Assembly: GCA_021397845.1 (NCBI GenBank)
Contig: JAHSVC010000065.1
Span: 62,001 to 126,000, forward strand
Source of the DNA: Areca catechu
Lineage: Eukaryota > Streptophyta > Magnoliopsida > Arecales > Arecaceae
Reading direction: 5' to 3'
DNA: 64,000 bases
The stretch's first letter is position 1; each line of letters opens with the position of its first letter. The translations under genes and the position numbers were made by a program. Shown here in pieces: positions 43,536 to 54,919 of this stretch. The notes below the pieces were generated by a model. It was not told where the DNA came from and made no database searches. It saw nothing but the letters and a program-made list of their open reading frames with translations.

Positions 43536-43880
43536 CCTGAGGTGAACCGGGATATCGCAATGTGCCCCAGTCCTGGAGCTACCTGGCCACCATCTTGATT
43601 CTCTAGGGGCAAAATCGGGCATTCTCAGCTGTCTCCTAATGAAATTTGGTAGTATTCTATGCCTATATAAGGCGGCAGGGGACCTCGTTTGTGGCTAAGT
43701 ATTCTCTTCCTTCTCCATTCGATTCCTCCATTCTGTTGCCTTCAAGCTCCGTTAACTTAAGCATCGGAGTGTCCCCCGTCGGAGCACCAACCGCGCCTTG
43801 GAGACTTTGTTGCAGGTCCGGGAGAGGAGCGCTCTAGCACAGCCAAAACCGAGCCCGGTCCGGGAGAAGATGCCGTAATA
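43536..43880 (+). repeat. 5' LTR remnant of the second Retand-type element
   Basis: Aligns with 40540-40883 of the other element: TAGGGGCA, CTATATAAGG, TCTCTTCCTTCTCCAT, ATTCTGTTGCC, GGAGTGTCC, AGCGCTCTAGC and CGGGAGAAG. The U3 with its tandem repeats is missing. Confidence 0.82.
43664..43670 (+). promoter_or_regulatory. TATA box in LTR remnant
   Basis: TATATAA in GCCTATATAAGGCGG, at the position homologous to 40633-40639. Most U3 sequence upstream is lost, so promoter strength is doubtful. Confidence 0.6.
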
Positions 43881-43883
43881 GAT

Positions 43884-43900
43884 TGGCGCTAGAGGAAGGG
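43884..43900 (+). other. Primer binding site of the second Retand-type element
   Basis: TGGCGCTAGAGGAAGGG, four bases after the LTR end. It starts with TGG as expected for pairing with a tRNA CCA end and differs from the TGGTATCAGAGC site of the other families here. I cannot name the tRNA with certainty. Confidence 0.7.
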
Positions 43901-43971
43901 CCTTGAACCTTCGATACAGGTCCATCTTTTCCCTTCTCTAAAAGGAGGAATCCATTTTAGTAAGCCTGATA

Positions 43972-45330
43972 ATGGCAAAAGGAAAAGCCAAGAATATCTC
44001 CACCAGGAGGGGTCACTCCCTGTCCAAGTCTGAAGGACCTCCTAGGGAGAATGATGCCACCACCATCGTTGCTGTCGCCGAGCCCACCATCACTCTGGGA
44101 CTACAATTGTTCCAGACGCTTATGAACCGCATCAACACGCTCACTACTGCGGTTCAACACCTCAAAGAAGTGGCAAAAACAACTGGCAGCAGCCACCTGC
44201 TATGTCTTGCACCAACTACCAGCCTGTCGCTGAGGGAAGCCAATGGCAAGAAGCCCCTCAGCCTCTCTCACATGCCATTCCAGAGCCCCGAAGGTCTTTG
44301 GGGATCTGCGCTGATGGGAAGAGGGCGAGGTCAGCCTCACCCTCCATTGCCGACTCCGTCCCCAACGGCGTTCGGCTCCCTATCGAAGCTCTAAGGTATT
44401 ATACCAGCAACATTCTATGCATGGAGGAGTGCATTGCTGAAATAGCTGACCGGTAGGAAGGCCGCAAGTGGACTCTACGATGGTACACGGGCCCACTGGA
44501 CCCATCTGGGCACTTACAAGGCCCACATGATGGTGCAGGGCACCTCCGACGCCCGCAATTGCATTGCCTTTCCCGCAAACCAGAAGAAGGCCGATGTAGT
44601 TTCTGCCATCCGACCAGATACGATCCAATCCTTCCCTCAACTTGAAAAACCTTTTTCTTTTCCATTTCAGGACCTGCAGTCAGACCCCGAGGAATACCGA
44701 CTGTCTCTTCCTCTGCTGCAAAAGGAGGGGGAGACCCTCTGGGAGTACATGGCCCGTTTCAACTCAGCGACCATGGAGATCCCGAAGCTGAACGAAGGAC
44801 ATAGCTATGTCGGCCTTCGAAAGGGGGCTGCGCGCGTCTCAGGCTCACTTTCTTCCTAGATAAAAAAATTCTCAGCAAGCTACTCGAGTTGCTGGGCGGA
44901 GCGAAGAAGTACGCCCTGGCAGAGAGAGTAGGCGACGAGCCAACACCCAAAGCTGAGGGGAAGGCGGCCCATAAGAAGCGAGACGACAAGACCCCCGAGG
45001 TCCGACCTCCCAATGATAGCAGCCGCATGGCCCAGCACCGCAGCCCGAAGCTGAAGGACTTCCCCAGGAGGTTCGAAACCTATGTGCTCTCCCCTCCAAG
45101 GGAGAAGATCCTCCTGGATAGAGAACAAGACCTTCTTGCAAAGGCCTCGTCTGATGAGGGGCCCCTCTGTATCCAAAAACAAAGACAAATACTGCTGGTT
45201 CCATCAAGACCATGGGCACAACATCGAAGAATGTTCTCTAGCTGAGGATGCCATTGAAGACCTCATCCGGAGGGGGTACTTGCATAAATACATCCGACCT
45301 CATAGAGATTGGGCTGAAACCTCAACTGCT
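43972..45330 (+). pseudogene. Gag region (Retand-type)
   Basis: Starts with a Met at 43972 (MAKGKAKNISTRRGHSLSK), 72 bp after the primer site. It is open to 44394 and then broken. Further blocks are YRLSLPLLQKEGETLWEYMA with RFNSATMEIPKLN (44695-44790), AEGKAAHKKRDDKTPEVRPP (near 44950) and the nucleocapsid-like KYCWFHQDHGHNIEECSLAE (45190-45245). The Cys/His pattern in the last block is typical of Tat-group gag. At least three frameshifts. Confidence 0.82.
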
Positions 45331-45399
45331 AGAGACCCTCCGGAGGAAGCAGAGCTTCCTAACCAGCGGTCCGACCGGTGGGGATGTCGGTATGCTACA

Positions 45400-45850
45400 T
45401 CGGCAGTCCGATGGAGGTATGAAGAGGATGTGGAATTGTCAAGAGGTCAAAGGGTTTCCAATGCAACCACCTTCTCCAACGAAGACCTCCTGGAATCCCA
45501 TGTTTTGGGAAACGACCTTGTTGTTGTGTCAGCAGTGATTGCCAACTATGATGTAAAGCAAATCCTTATCGATAATGGAAGCTGTATGGAAGTTTTGTTG
45601 TATGATGCCTTTGTCAGAATGAAACTTATCCATCAAGGCTGCAAGAATCTCCCATGACGCTGATGGGCTTCGCGGGGAAACTCCATCAGAGTTGAAGGGG
45701 AAAATAATGCTGCTTGTGACCATCGGGCGGAGCCTTACCAGAAGACTCTCCCCATCAACTTTTGGTCATCCGTATGACTTGGCCGCTTATAATGCCATCT
45801 TGGCCGACCGGCCCTCAACAAGTTCCGCGCTATCGTTTCACCTTACCATC
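45400..45850 (+). pseudogene. Aspartic protease (Retand-type)
   Basis: The catalytic box is QILIDNGSCMEVLLYDAFV (about 45550-45615) after DLVVVSAVIANYDVK. D-N-G replaces D-T/S-G, as is common in this group. The frame ends at a TGA at 45655 inside the domain; the following IMLLVTIG-like stretch continues in another frame. Confidence 0.8.
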
Positions 45851-46019
45851 TGCTAGCAAAGTTTTCGACTTGTAACGTAGTCGGAGTAATGAGGGGAGAT
45901 CGAAGGATGGCCAGACAATGCTTGACTATCCATGATAAAAAGTCAGAGGGACACCACACTCTTGAACAACTTGACCCCAGAGCCGAAGCCAAAAGGCCAT
46001 GGCCAACCTGTCAAGAAGA

Positions 46020-46980
46020 TTGTGTTTGTCCCCTTTAGGAGGATGACCCCACCAGGGTCCTCCAAATTGGAAGCACTCTTAGCGAGGGGGTCAAGTTGGA
46101 ACTGATTGACTTCCTGAGAAGTAATGCAGATATTTTTGCTTGGTCGGTGTCGGATATTGACAGGCATTCCGCCGGAGGTTATCACTCACCAGCTTAAGGT
46201 GGATCCGACCATAAGCCCGTCCGACAGAAGAAAAGGAGCTTCGTTCCTGAGGAGATAGAGGAGGATTGATGAAGAAGTCAAGAAACTCTCTGAGGCCAGC
46301 TTCATCAGAGAGGCTCATTACCCAGACTGGTTATCGAATGTTGTCATGGTATAGAAGGCTAACGGGAAGTGGAGAATATGTGGGACTACACTGACCTTAA
46401 CAAGGCATGTTTGAAGGATAGCTTTTTCTTTGCCAAAGATTGATCATCTAGTAGAGCCCGACCGGCCATCAGCTTTGAGCTTTATGGATGGCTTCTCCGA
46501 CTACAACCAGATTAGGATGCACCCGGAGGATGAGGAGGAAGACAGCCTTCGTCACCGACAAGGGGCTGTACTGTTACAAAATGATGCCCTTTGGCTTGAA
46601 GAATGTCGGTGCTACTTTCCAAAGACCGATCAATTGAGTCTTCGAAGGGCAGTTGGGAGGAACATGTAGGCATACATTGATGATATGATAGTCAAGAGCC
46701 TCCATAAGGTCGACCACATTAAAGACTTGTAGGAGTCCTTTGACATGTTGAGATACGATCGGATGAAGCTGAACCCTGCCAAGTGCACATTCGGAGTTAC
46801 TTCCGGGAAGTTCCTTGGTTTCTTGGTCATACAAAGAAGGAATGAAGTTAACCTTGACAAGATCAGAGCTATTATTGAGATTGGGCATCGACTAACAAGA
46901 AACAAGTACAAGAGCTTACCGGCCGTATAGCTTCTCTCAGCCGTTTCATCTCTCGGACGGCTGAGAAGTCCTTACCATTT
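46020..46980 (+). pseudogene. Reverse transcriptase (Retand-type, second element)
   Basis: Starts with the DDPTRVLQIGSTLS block shared with 33125 of the first element. Readable RT blocks are FMDGFSDYNQIRMHPEDE, GLYCYKMMPFGLKN, AYIDDMIVKSLHKVDH (catalytic box near 46675) and MKLNPAKCTFGVTSGKF. Frames change near 46380, 46545, 46640 and 46880, and a TAG stands just before AYIDD. It is inactive. Confidence 0.88.
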
Positions 46981-46984
46981 TTCA

Positions 46985-47475
46985 AGGACCTTGCACCGGT
47001 CAGACCGCTTCCACTGGACCGACGAGTGTCAGTCGGCTTTTGAATCTTTGAAGGATTACCTAAAGAACCCTCCGTTATTGGCCAAACCAACGAAGGGAGA
47101 GGCATTATACTGTACCTGCGGCGTCGGATGGAACGGTCAGCTTCGTCCTCGTGCGAGTGGGAGAAGATGGCTAGCAGAAACCTGTCTACTACACCAGTAA
47201 GGTTCTTCATGATGCCGAAACAAGGTGCCCTAAGATGCAGAAGCTTGTTTTTTCCTTGATCATAGTAGCCAAGCAACTCTGACCCTACTTCCAGGCACAT
47301 CCTTCATTGTCCTATCCGACAACCTCTCAAGGTGATTCTCAGAAGTCCGGACACGTCCGGTCGACTCGCCAAGTGGGCTGTCAAGCTTGGTGAATTCGAT
47401 ATCTCTTTTCAATCCCGGTCAGCCATGAAAGCCCAGGTAATTGCTGACTTTATTGCAGAATGTACCTGGAGATAG
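46985..47475 (+). pseudogene. RNase H domain (Retand-type, second element)
   Basis: RSDRFHWTDECQSAFESLKD begins the connection segment. The RNase H blocks that follow are in several frames (KPVYYTSKVLHDAE-like near 47180; LVFSLIIVAKQL near 47245). It is collinear with 34070-34545 of the first element. Confidence 0.8.
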
Positions 47476-47519
47476 GAGGCATCCCTACAGGCGGCCGGTG
47501 CACCTAAGCTGAAATCATT

Positions 47520-47800
47520 AATAAGTAGAGCCTGCTTGGACCCTTAATGTGGACGAAGCGTCCAACCTTATAGGTTGTGGAGCGGGTCTGATCCTAGCTA
47601 ACCTCGAGGGCAAAGCCTGGAGTATGCTTTGCACTTTGCATTTCAAGTATCAAGCAACCAAGCGGAGTATGAAGCCCTCCTAGCGGGACTAAGAATAGCC
47701 AATGAGTTGGGCATCGGTCGAGTTAGGGTCTTTTCCGACTCTTAACTGGTGGTGAATCAGGTGAAGGGCGAATTCACGATGAGAGATCCGACACTGGCCC
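47520..47800 (+). pseudogene. Second (archaeal-type) RNase H (second element)
   Basis: AWTLNVDEASNLIGCGAGLI, with VDE where the first element has VDG, then NQAEYEALLAGLRIANELGI (47655-47720) and VFSDS followed by a stop. It confirms the extra RNase H seen at 34600-34905. Confidence 0.8.
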
Positions 47801-47849
47801 AAGTAATTAAGCAAGGTTACAAAATTTCATATCTCGGCTCAAGTTCTTT

Positions 47850-49110
47850 GAAATTCTCCATATACCTCGATTACAGAACTCCCGAGCAGATGCTCTGTCA
47901 CGGTTGGCCACCGTTCGCTACCAGCACCTCTGATCGAACTTTTGTGGAGTATCTGCAATGCCCGAGCATTGCTGATGAGCTGACGGAAGTCCACCAAGTT
48001 GAACAAGAAGCCTCTTGGATAGATCCAATCATTAGCTTCCTGTTAGAGGGACTCTGCCAGAAAATTCGATCGAGGCCAAGTGTATACACTGGACGGCTTC
48101 GAAATATGTTGTCCTCGATGGTACTCTCTACAAGCAGTCATTCTCATAGTCCTTACTGAAGTGCTTGGGGCCGACTGATGCAGACTACGCACTCAGAAAG
48201 GTGCACGAAGTCATCTATGATGACACCTGGAAGGAAGGTCCCTTGCTTACAAGATTATCCGACAGGGATACTATTGGCCTACGATCCAGAAGGACACGTC
48301 AGATTTCGTCAAAAAGTGATGCATGCCAGAGGTACTCTAATATTCAAAGGAGGCCCGCTAGTCAGCTGGTTCCACTCACTGTGCCTTGGCCATTTGCATA
48401 GTGAGAAGATGGATATCCTGGGCCCATTCCCTCCAGCGTTTGGCCAATGAAAATTCCTCCTCGTGGCATTGACTACTTCACCAAATGGGTGGAGGTGAAC
48501 CACTAGCGCAGATAACTGAGGCCAAGGTGGAGAACTTTGTTAGGAATTGCATCATCTTCCGATTTGGCATCTCTCAAGTAATCATCACTGACAATGGAAG
48601 ACAGTTTGACAACCCTAGGTTCCGGAACTTCTGCCAACAATACCACATATCCCATCGGCTTATATCGATCGGCCACCCTCAATCCAACAGAGAAGCCGAA
48701 GTCACTAACAGGACAATCTTACATGGATTGAAGACTCAACTGAATGATGCCAAAGGATTCTGGGTAGAAGAGCTTCACTCAGTACTCTAGGCCTATCGGA
48801 CAACTGCTCGAACGACGATTGGGGAGACTCTATTCAACCTGACTTATGGAAGTAAGGCGGTCATCCCTGTGGAAGTGTCCTTGCAATTCTTGTGGATGAT
48901 CATTTCACCGAGCCAACCAACTCAGAGCGAAGGAGAGCCAACCAGGACCTGCTAGAAGAGACCCGGCTCCAAGCAAGTTTGAAGATGGCAACTTATCGAC
49001 AGAAGATGGCCAGATACTAAAACTCTCGAGTCAGGCTCGAACTTTCCAAGTCGGAGATTTGGTTTGTGAAAGACTGAGATATCAAGGTCGATTGAGCAAG
49101 GAAAACTTTT
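47850..49110 (+). pseudogene. Integrase (Retand-type, second element)
   Basis: N-terminal segment around SFVEYLQCPSI / IADELTEVHQVEQEASWI. The zinc finger is broken (ALRKVHEVIYDDTWKEG; DACQRYSNIQRRPASQL). The core has DYFTKWVE, IITDNGRQFDNPRF and HPQSNREAEVTNRTIL, followed by an AYRTT segment after a TAG near 48787. The C-terminal part is scattered to about 49080. Collinear with 34935-36180. Confidence 0.87.
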
Positions 49111-49252
49111 TCACAATGGGAAGTCCCTTATAGAGTCGTTGAGGTAATCCGAGCCGGGACTTACCGGCTCGAGCATCTGACGGGCGGCAAGTTGCGCGTC
49201 CTTGGAATGTAGATAACCTTCGCAAGTATTATCAATAAAGGCCACAACATCT

Positions 49253-49858
49253 TTAGCAGCCCACTTCCAAAAAGTTCGACCCCGGTCGGTAAAGGCTCTA
49301 GGGCAGCCTACTTCCAAAAAGTCCGACCCCGGTCGGCAAAGGCTCTAGGGCAGCCCACTTCCAAAAAGTCTGACCCCGATCGGTAAAGACTCTAGGGCAA
49401 CCCACTTTCAAAAAGTCCGACCCCGGTCGGCAAAGGCTCTACGGCAGCCCACTTCAAAAAAAGTCGACCCCGATCGGCAAAAGGCTCTAGGGCAGCTCAC
49501 TTCCAAAAAGTTCAACCCTGGTCGGTAAAGGCTCTAGGGCAGCCCACTTCCTAAAAGATCGATCCCGGTTGGCAAAGGCTCTAGGGCAGCCCACTTCAAA
49601 AAGTTCGATCCCGGTCGGCAAAGGCTCATGGCAGCCCTCTTCCAAAAAGTTTGACCCGGTCGATAAAGGCTCTAGGGCAGCCCACTTCCAAAAAGTCTGA
49701 TCCTGGTCGGCAAAGGCTCTAGGACAGCCCACTTCTAAAAAGTCTGACCCCGGTCGGTAAAGGCTCTAGGGTAGCCCACTTCCAAAAAGTCCGACCTCGG
49801 TCGGCAAAGGCTCTAGAGTAGCCCACTTCCAAAAGTCCAACCCGATCAAATAACAGCT
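49253..49858 (+). repeat. ~46-bp tandem array of the second Retand-type element
   Basis: About thirteen units of CCACTTCCAAAAAGTCCGAC + CCCGGTCGGCAAAGGCTCTA + GGGCAG. Within this array the units resemble each other more than the units at 36325-36778, which suggests separate homogenisation in each element. Confidence 0.92.
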
Positions 49859-49874
49859 TCGAAACGATTCATAT

Positions 49875-51621
49875 TGTTGACCCCATAAGTGATTTTGATG
49901 ATAACCAAATATTGGAGCATGTACATTTATTTCTAACAACTCTTCAAGTGTTTTACAAGTTTTTGTAGGATGAGTTAATTGTTCAAATTTCAACTCCTAC
50001 ACCTTTATTCTTGTTTGAGTTGTATTGTATTAGTTTTTGTAAAGAAGAACCCAATGAAAAAGCTAAGAAAAAATCATGTAAAAGGGGTTACTTCTGTGTG
50101 TATGTGCCTTAGATTTATTTTTAAGTTAGTATGTTTGAAAACATAAGAGTGTTGGTAAGAATTTTTCATTGAGTTCAAATGCAAAAATCCTGAAAAAGAT
50201 ACTCGAGCGACCCAACACGTAGAAGAGCCGACTCCATCTCATGGCACGTAGCAAGGATTCTGGTACGCAGCAATCCGAGCCGACTCGAAGGAAATCGAGC
50301 CGACTCCAGTGAATCCGAGTCGATTGGAATTAGTCCGATCCAACTCCTCTAGAGTCCAGTTTTTGAAGATTTTTGAAAACAGCCATATGAGCCGACCCGA
50401 AACAAAAAAGAGCCGATTTGCCAGACCTAATTTCGAAGACTGAGAAAGTGAGCGCCGACCCAAACTGCAACAAGCGACTCTTCCAGAGATGTTTTTAGAA
50501 CCTGAGAAGAAGAGCCGACCCAAGATCAAAAGAGCCGACTCCTCGAGTTCAAATTTTTCAAAGATACAAGTTCGAGCTGACCCGAGCTGTAAAGAGCCGA
50601 CTCGTCTAGAGTGAAGTTTTGCGCTCTAAGACAAAGAGTCGATTGCATTGAAGTTTTGGTGACTCGACCCATTGACTCGAAGGATCTGAGCCAACTCGAA
50701 GAAATCCGAGCCGACTCGAACATCGTTTTCAGGCATCCAATGGCTAGTTCCAGAATTCATTTTGAATGCCAAAAGGTGCTCCAACGGTCACAAATCACTT
50801 CCCAACGATCTACAATGGCTAGAATTGCCTTGGGATGATAGAAGACTTTAATATTTGAAGATTTGAATTTCCTTGAAGTAATTAAGAAGTTCTTCAAAGA
50901 AAAAGAGCTTCATTGAATATCCTACCTAACCAACAGCAAAAGAGCACAAGAGCATTCAGTCACCTTCAAGTCTTCACCAACTCCTATTGAAGCTTGAAGC
51001 AATTTGGAAGAAGCCATTGAAGTAAGTAAAGCTTATTAAGTGCATTCAAGTGGACTTCCAACAAGCTGTACTGGCAACTACCTGACAAATTGAGTTTGTC
51101 ATTTTTATTGCATTATTTCAATTCAATTATTGAATTGTTAGGTTATTGGTGAGCCCGGTTGAAAAACCAAATAGGTTCTTGGTGAGCCTTGATAAAACCA
51201 AGTGTTTTGGTTCTTGGTGATCCTGGTAAAATCAAGTTAGGTTCTTGGTGATCATGTGAAAACCAAGTTGGGTTTCTATGGTGAGCCTGTTTAAAACCAA
51301 AGGGTGTTGGGTTTCTTTGTGTATCCCGTTAAAACCAAGTGTAGAGGTTTGGATTACCTGTAAAATATCCTACTGTATTCGGGTGTGATTAGTGGAAATC
51401 CCAAGTGGTATTTTGGGTAGTGGATGTAGGAGCTGGGTTTGCTCCGAACCACTATAAATTTTGTGTATTTGTGTTGTGCTTCTTTACTCTTACTTAGGTT
51501 CTGCAATTTATTACTCTATCACAGCACCTACCACTTGCAAGGAATTTTTTATTGCACAATATCTTGCTTTTATTTTTTAATTTCCATTTTACCCCCCTCT
51601 TGGATAGCCACCTGGATAATA
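49875..51621 (+). repeat. 5' LTR of the SIRE-type element
   Basis: Starts TGTTGACCCCATAAGTGATT and ends ACCTGGATAATA, two bases before the primer site. It carries many GAGCCGACTC words (50190-50720), a ~45-bp repeat of GGTTCTTGGTGATCC (51150-51330) and the closing CCCCCCTCTTGG block. Confidence 0.92.
50190..50725 (+). repeat. Dispersed GAGCCGACTC words in the SIRE LTR
   Basis: More than a dozen spaced copies of GAGCCGACTCGAA / GAGCCGACCC variants, 20-50 bp apart, with AAGAGCCGACTC and ATCCGAGCCGACTC contexts. The 3' LTR has the same set at 59715-60230. They could be transcription-factor sites in U3 or a diverged microsatellite. Confidence 0.75.
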
Positions 51622-51623
51622 AC

Positions 51624-51635
51624 TGGTATCAGAGC
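51624..51635 (+). other. Primer binding site TGGTATCAGAGC (SIRE-type)
   Basis: Perfect initiator tRNA-Met complementary site, two bases after the LTR end. It fixes the LTR border. Confidence 0.9.
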
Positions 51636-51684
51636 ACTGTCTCTGAATACATTAGAGTAAAGATCGACGGCTCATCCAATTAGT

Positions 51685-53482
51685 ATGTCCTTGGTGGAAG
51701 GCCAATCAACTAATAGACCTCCACTCTTCACTGGCACAAATTATGCATACTGGAAAGTTAGATTGAAGATTTATATTCAAGCAGTTGATTTTTCAGTTGT
51801 GGAAGGTCATTCTAAAGGATCCTTATATCCCCATGGTTAAATTGATGGAGTAGACATTCCAAACCTGAAGAGGATTGGGACAAACATGACATGAAAATGG
51901 TTGAGTTAAATGCCAAAGCGATGAATCTATTATATTATGCTTTGGATAGTAATGAGTTTAATCGAATTTCTATTTGCTCCTTTGCAAAGAAAATTTGGGA
52001 TAAACTCGAAGTGACCCATGAAGGAATTTCTTAAGTGAAGTCTTCAAAAATTAATCTTCTTATACATAGTTATGATTATTTAAGATGGAACTTAATGAAA
52101 TAATCTCTGCCATGTTTTCCGTTTCACTGATATTATTATGATTTAAAAAGTCTTGGCAGGGTGTATTCTAATGCAGATCTTGTACAAAAGATTCTAAGAT
52201 CTCTTCCGGACAAATGGGATCCGAAAGTGACTGCCATCCAGGAAGCAAAAGATTTGAAATACCTTATTACTGGATGAATTGCTAGGATCTCTTATCAGTC
52301 ATGAACTGACCATGCAGCACCGGACTGAAGATTATCAAAAGAAGAAGAAATTTATAGCCTTCAAAGCTGTTATGGATTCTAAAAGGATGAAGAATCAGAA
52401 GAAGAGAGCTCCTCTACTGAAAGCGACATGGAAGACGAAGATGCTGCCATGGTCATTAGAAAATTCAGAAGGTTCTTGGGAAGATGAAAAGGAAGAAACT
52501 TTAAAAATTCTACAGGAACAAAGAATTCAGTAAGGAGAGAGACAAGGAAAGGAGAAAGAAAAAGAGGTGCCACCTATTATGAATGCAAAAAACCCCGGCA
52601 CATCCGACCATATTGTCCATTACTGAAAAAGGGATCTAAAAAAAATAAAAGAAAGCTATGGTAGCGACGTGGAGCGACAGCAAAGCATCCTCATCTACTG
52701 AAGAAGAAGAGGCCACAAAATTTGCGAACCATATTTGATGGGTCTCGAAAATGAGGTATCATCCTCTGAGCTTCAAACTGAATTTACATATGATGAACTG
52801 AATTTTGCATTTCATGATTTACTTATTGAATTCAATAAAGCTGGGGTTAAAATTAAATCCTTGATGAAACAAAATGATGTTTTATTAAAAGACAAGGATG
52901 AGATTTCTGAAAAGAATAACATTTTATAAAAAGATTGAATATTTTTCTGACAATGTTATTGCTTTAAAAAATGAGAAAATATTTTTAAATGAGACAAATA
53001 ATGTTTTAGTTGCCGAAAATGTTAATTTGAAACAGGAGGTTGAAAAGCTTAAACCTTTAGTAGAAAAACTTACCTTGAGTTCTAACAAGCTTGAGCTAAT
53101 TTTAAAAGAGCAAAAAGATTCAATAAGTAAAGCTGGAATTGGATTTAATGCTTTAAATGCTAAGAAAATTTCAGCAACAAAATTTGTATCTTCAAAAGCT
53201 TCAGCTTCAAATGTTATACTTGAAAAAGCTTTTCCATCAAAATCTATTTCAAATGGCTTAAAATATGTTCCCAAAAATACTGTTCAAAAATCTTCTAGAT
53301 CAAATATATTTATTTCTACATCTTTTAAAGCTTCAAAGAATGCATCATTCAAAAATGATAAAATTGTTTATTTTACATGTCATAGATTTGGACATAAATC
53401 TTATCAATGCAATTCATTGAAAATACCAAAACTTTGGTTCCAAAGGGAACCAATTTTGCTAACCCGAAAGGATCCAAGTTAG
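51685..53482 (+). pseudogene. Gag (SIRE-type)
   Basis: Start codon at 51685 (MSLVEGQSTNRPPLFTGTNY then AYWKVRLKIYIQ), the usual copia gag opening. A TAA and a frameshift near 51840 break it. The capsid part is then readable (HDMKMVELNAKAMNLL; RSLPDKWDPKVTAIQEAKD). An acidic stretch follows, then a first zinc knuckle region (YYECKKPRHIRPYCP, with Tyr/Arg changes), a coiled coil (52735-53110), and a second knuckle CHRFGHKSYQC (53380). The long coiled coil between knuckles is in line with SIRE gag. Several frameshifts. Confidence 0.85.
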
Positions 53483-53544
53483 CTTGGGTACCTAAAATCA
53501 CTCCTTGATTATTTTACAGGATTATCTTGCAGCCCAAAAGTTAA

Positions 53545-54700
53545 AGAAAATATAGTATCTTGATAGCGACTGTTCAAGGCATAGGACGGGTGACAAGGAT
53601 CAGTTCATCACCCTACAAATGAAAGGAGGATTGGTTACATTTAGAGATAATGGCAAGGGAGAATAATCGGAATCGGTAAGATTAAAATAATCCCCTGTTC
53701 TTTCATTGAAGATGTACTGCTAGTAGATAAATTGAAGAATAATTTATTGAGCATTAGTTAATTTTTGATAAAGGCTTCAAAGTTATCTTTGAATCATCTA
53801 TATGTGTAGTAATTAATTCTATTGATTCTAGCAACAAATTCATTGGCCATAGACTTGGAACATTTATGTGGTAGATCTAAATTATCTAGCCATGTCTAGT
53901 AGTTCCAGTCTAGTAGCAATGAATGCTAAGATCAAGGAGTCATGTTTATTATCGCATAGACGATTAGGTCATGCTAGCATACATACTATTACCAAATTAA
54001 TATCAAAAAATCTAGTTAGAGGTTTGCCATATTTTAAAATTGATCTTGATTATGTATGTGATGCTTGTCAATTAGGCAAACAAACTAGGGAGAGTTTTAA
54101 ATTGAAAATATTATTTCAACAACTAGACCCCTTGAGCTACTTCACATGGACTTATTTGGACCAATTAGGACTACAAGCCTAGGAGGTATGAAATATGACC
54201 TTGTGATTGTAAATGACTTTTCTAGATTCACAGGGATATATTTATTGCACATAAAGATAAACTTTTGATATATTTCAAAAATTTCATAAGAAAGTTTCAA
54301 TTGAGAAAAATCTTTCTGTTATTTCTATAAGAAGTGATCATGGAACTAAATTTCAAATCAATTTTTTGATGAATATTGCACTGAGCACGGCATTGATCAC
54401 AACTTCTCTGCTCCTAGAACACCACAACAAAATGGTATTATAGAGAGGAAGAATAGGACTTTGGAAGAAATGGCCCCAACTATGTTATATGAAGGCAATC
54501 TTCCAAGGTACTTTTGGGTAGAAGCGATGAACACTGCCTGTTATATATTAAACCGAGTTTTAATATGCCTAATTTCAAAGAAGACCCCCTATGAGCTTTG
54601 GAATGGAAGAAAACCAATATTAATTATTTTCATGTTTTTGGATGTAAATGCTTTGTGTTAAATAATGCCAAAGATAACCTAGGAAAGTTTGATGCAAAAT
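53545..54700 (+). pseudogene. Protease and integrase (SIRE-type)
   Basis: The protease active site reads YLDSDCSRHRTGD at 53556: the catalytic D-S-G is D-S-D here. The GAG-pre-integrase zinc block follows (LLSHRRLGHASIHTITKLIS, CDACQLGKQTRESF). The DDE core then has a first Asp in a FSRFT context, the second in RSDHGTKF, and TPQQNGIIERKNRTLEEMA with the Glu, followed by YFWVEAMNTACYILNRV. Frames change near 54180, 54260 and 54360. Confidence 0.88.
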
Positions 54701-54919
54701 CTGATGAATCCATTCCTTGGTTATTCATTACATAGCAAAGCATATAGAGTGTTTAATAAGAGGACTCTTACTGTAGAAGAGTCAATTCATGTTATTTTTG
54801 ATGAAGCTAACCCCTCACTATCTAGAAAAGATGAGTGCGTAGATAATGATGCAGGTACTCTACAAAAGGAATTGGAAGATCTAAGCATTCAAGACAAGTC
54901 AACGTAAGATGGAAGTGAA

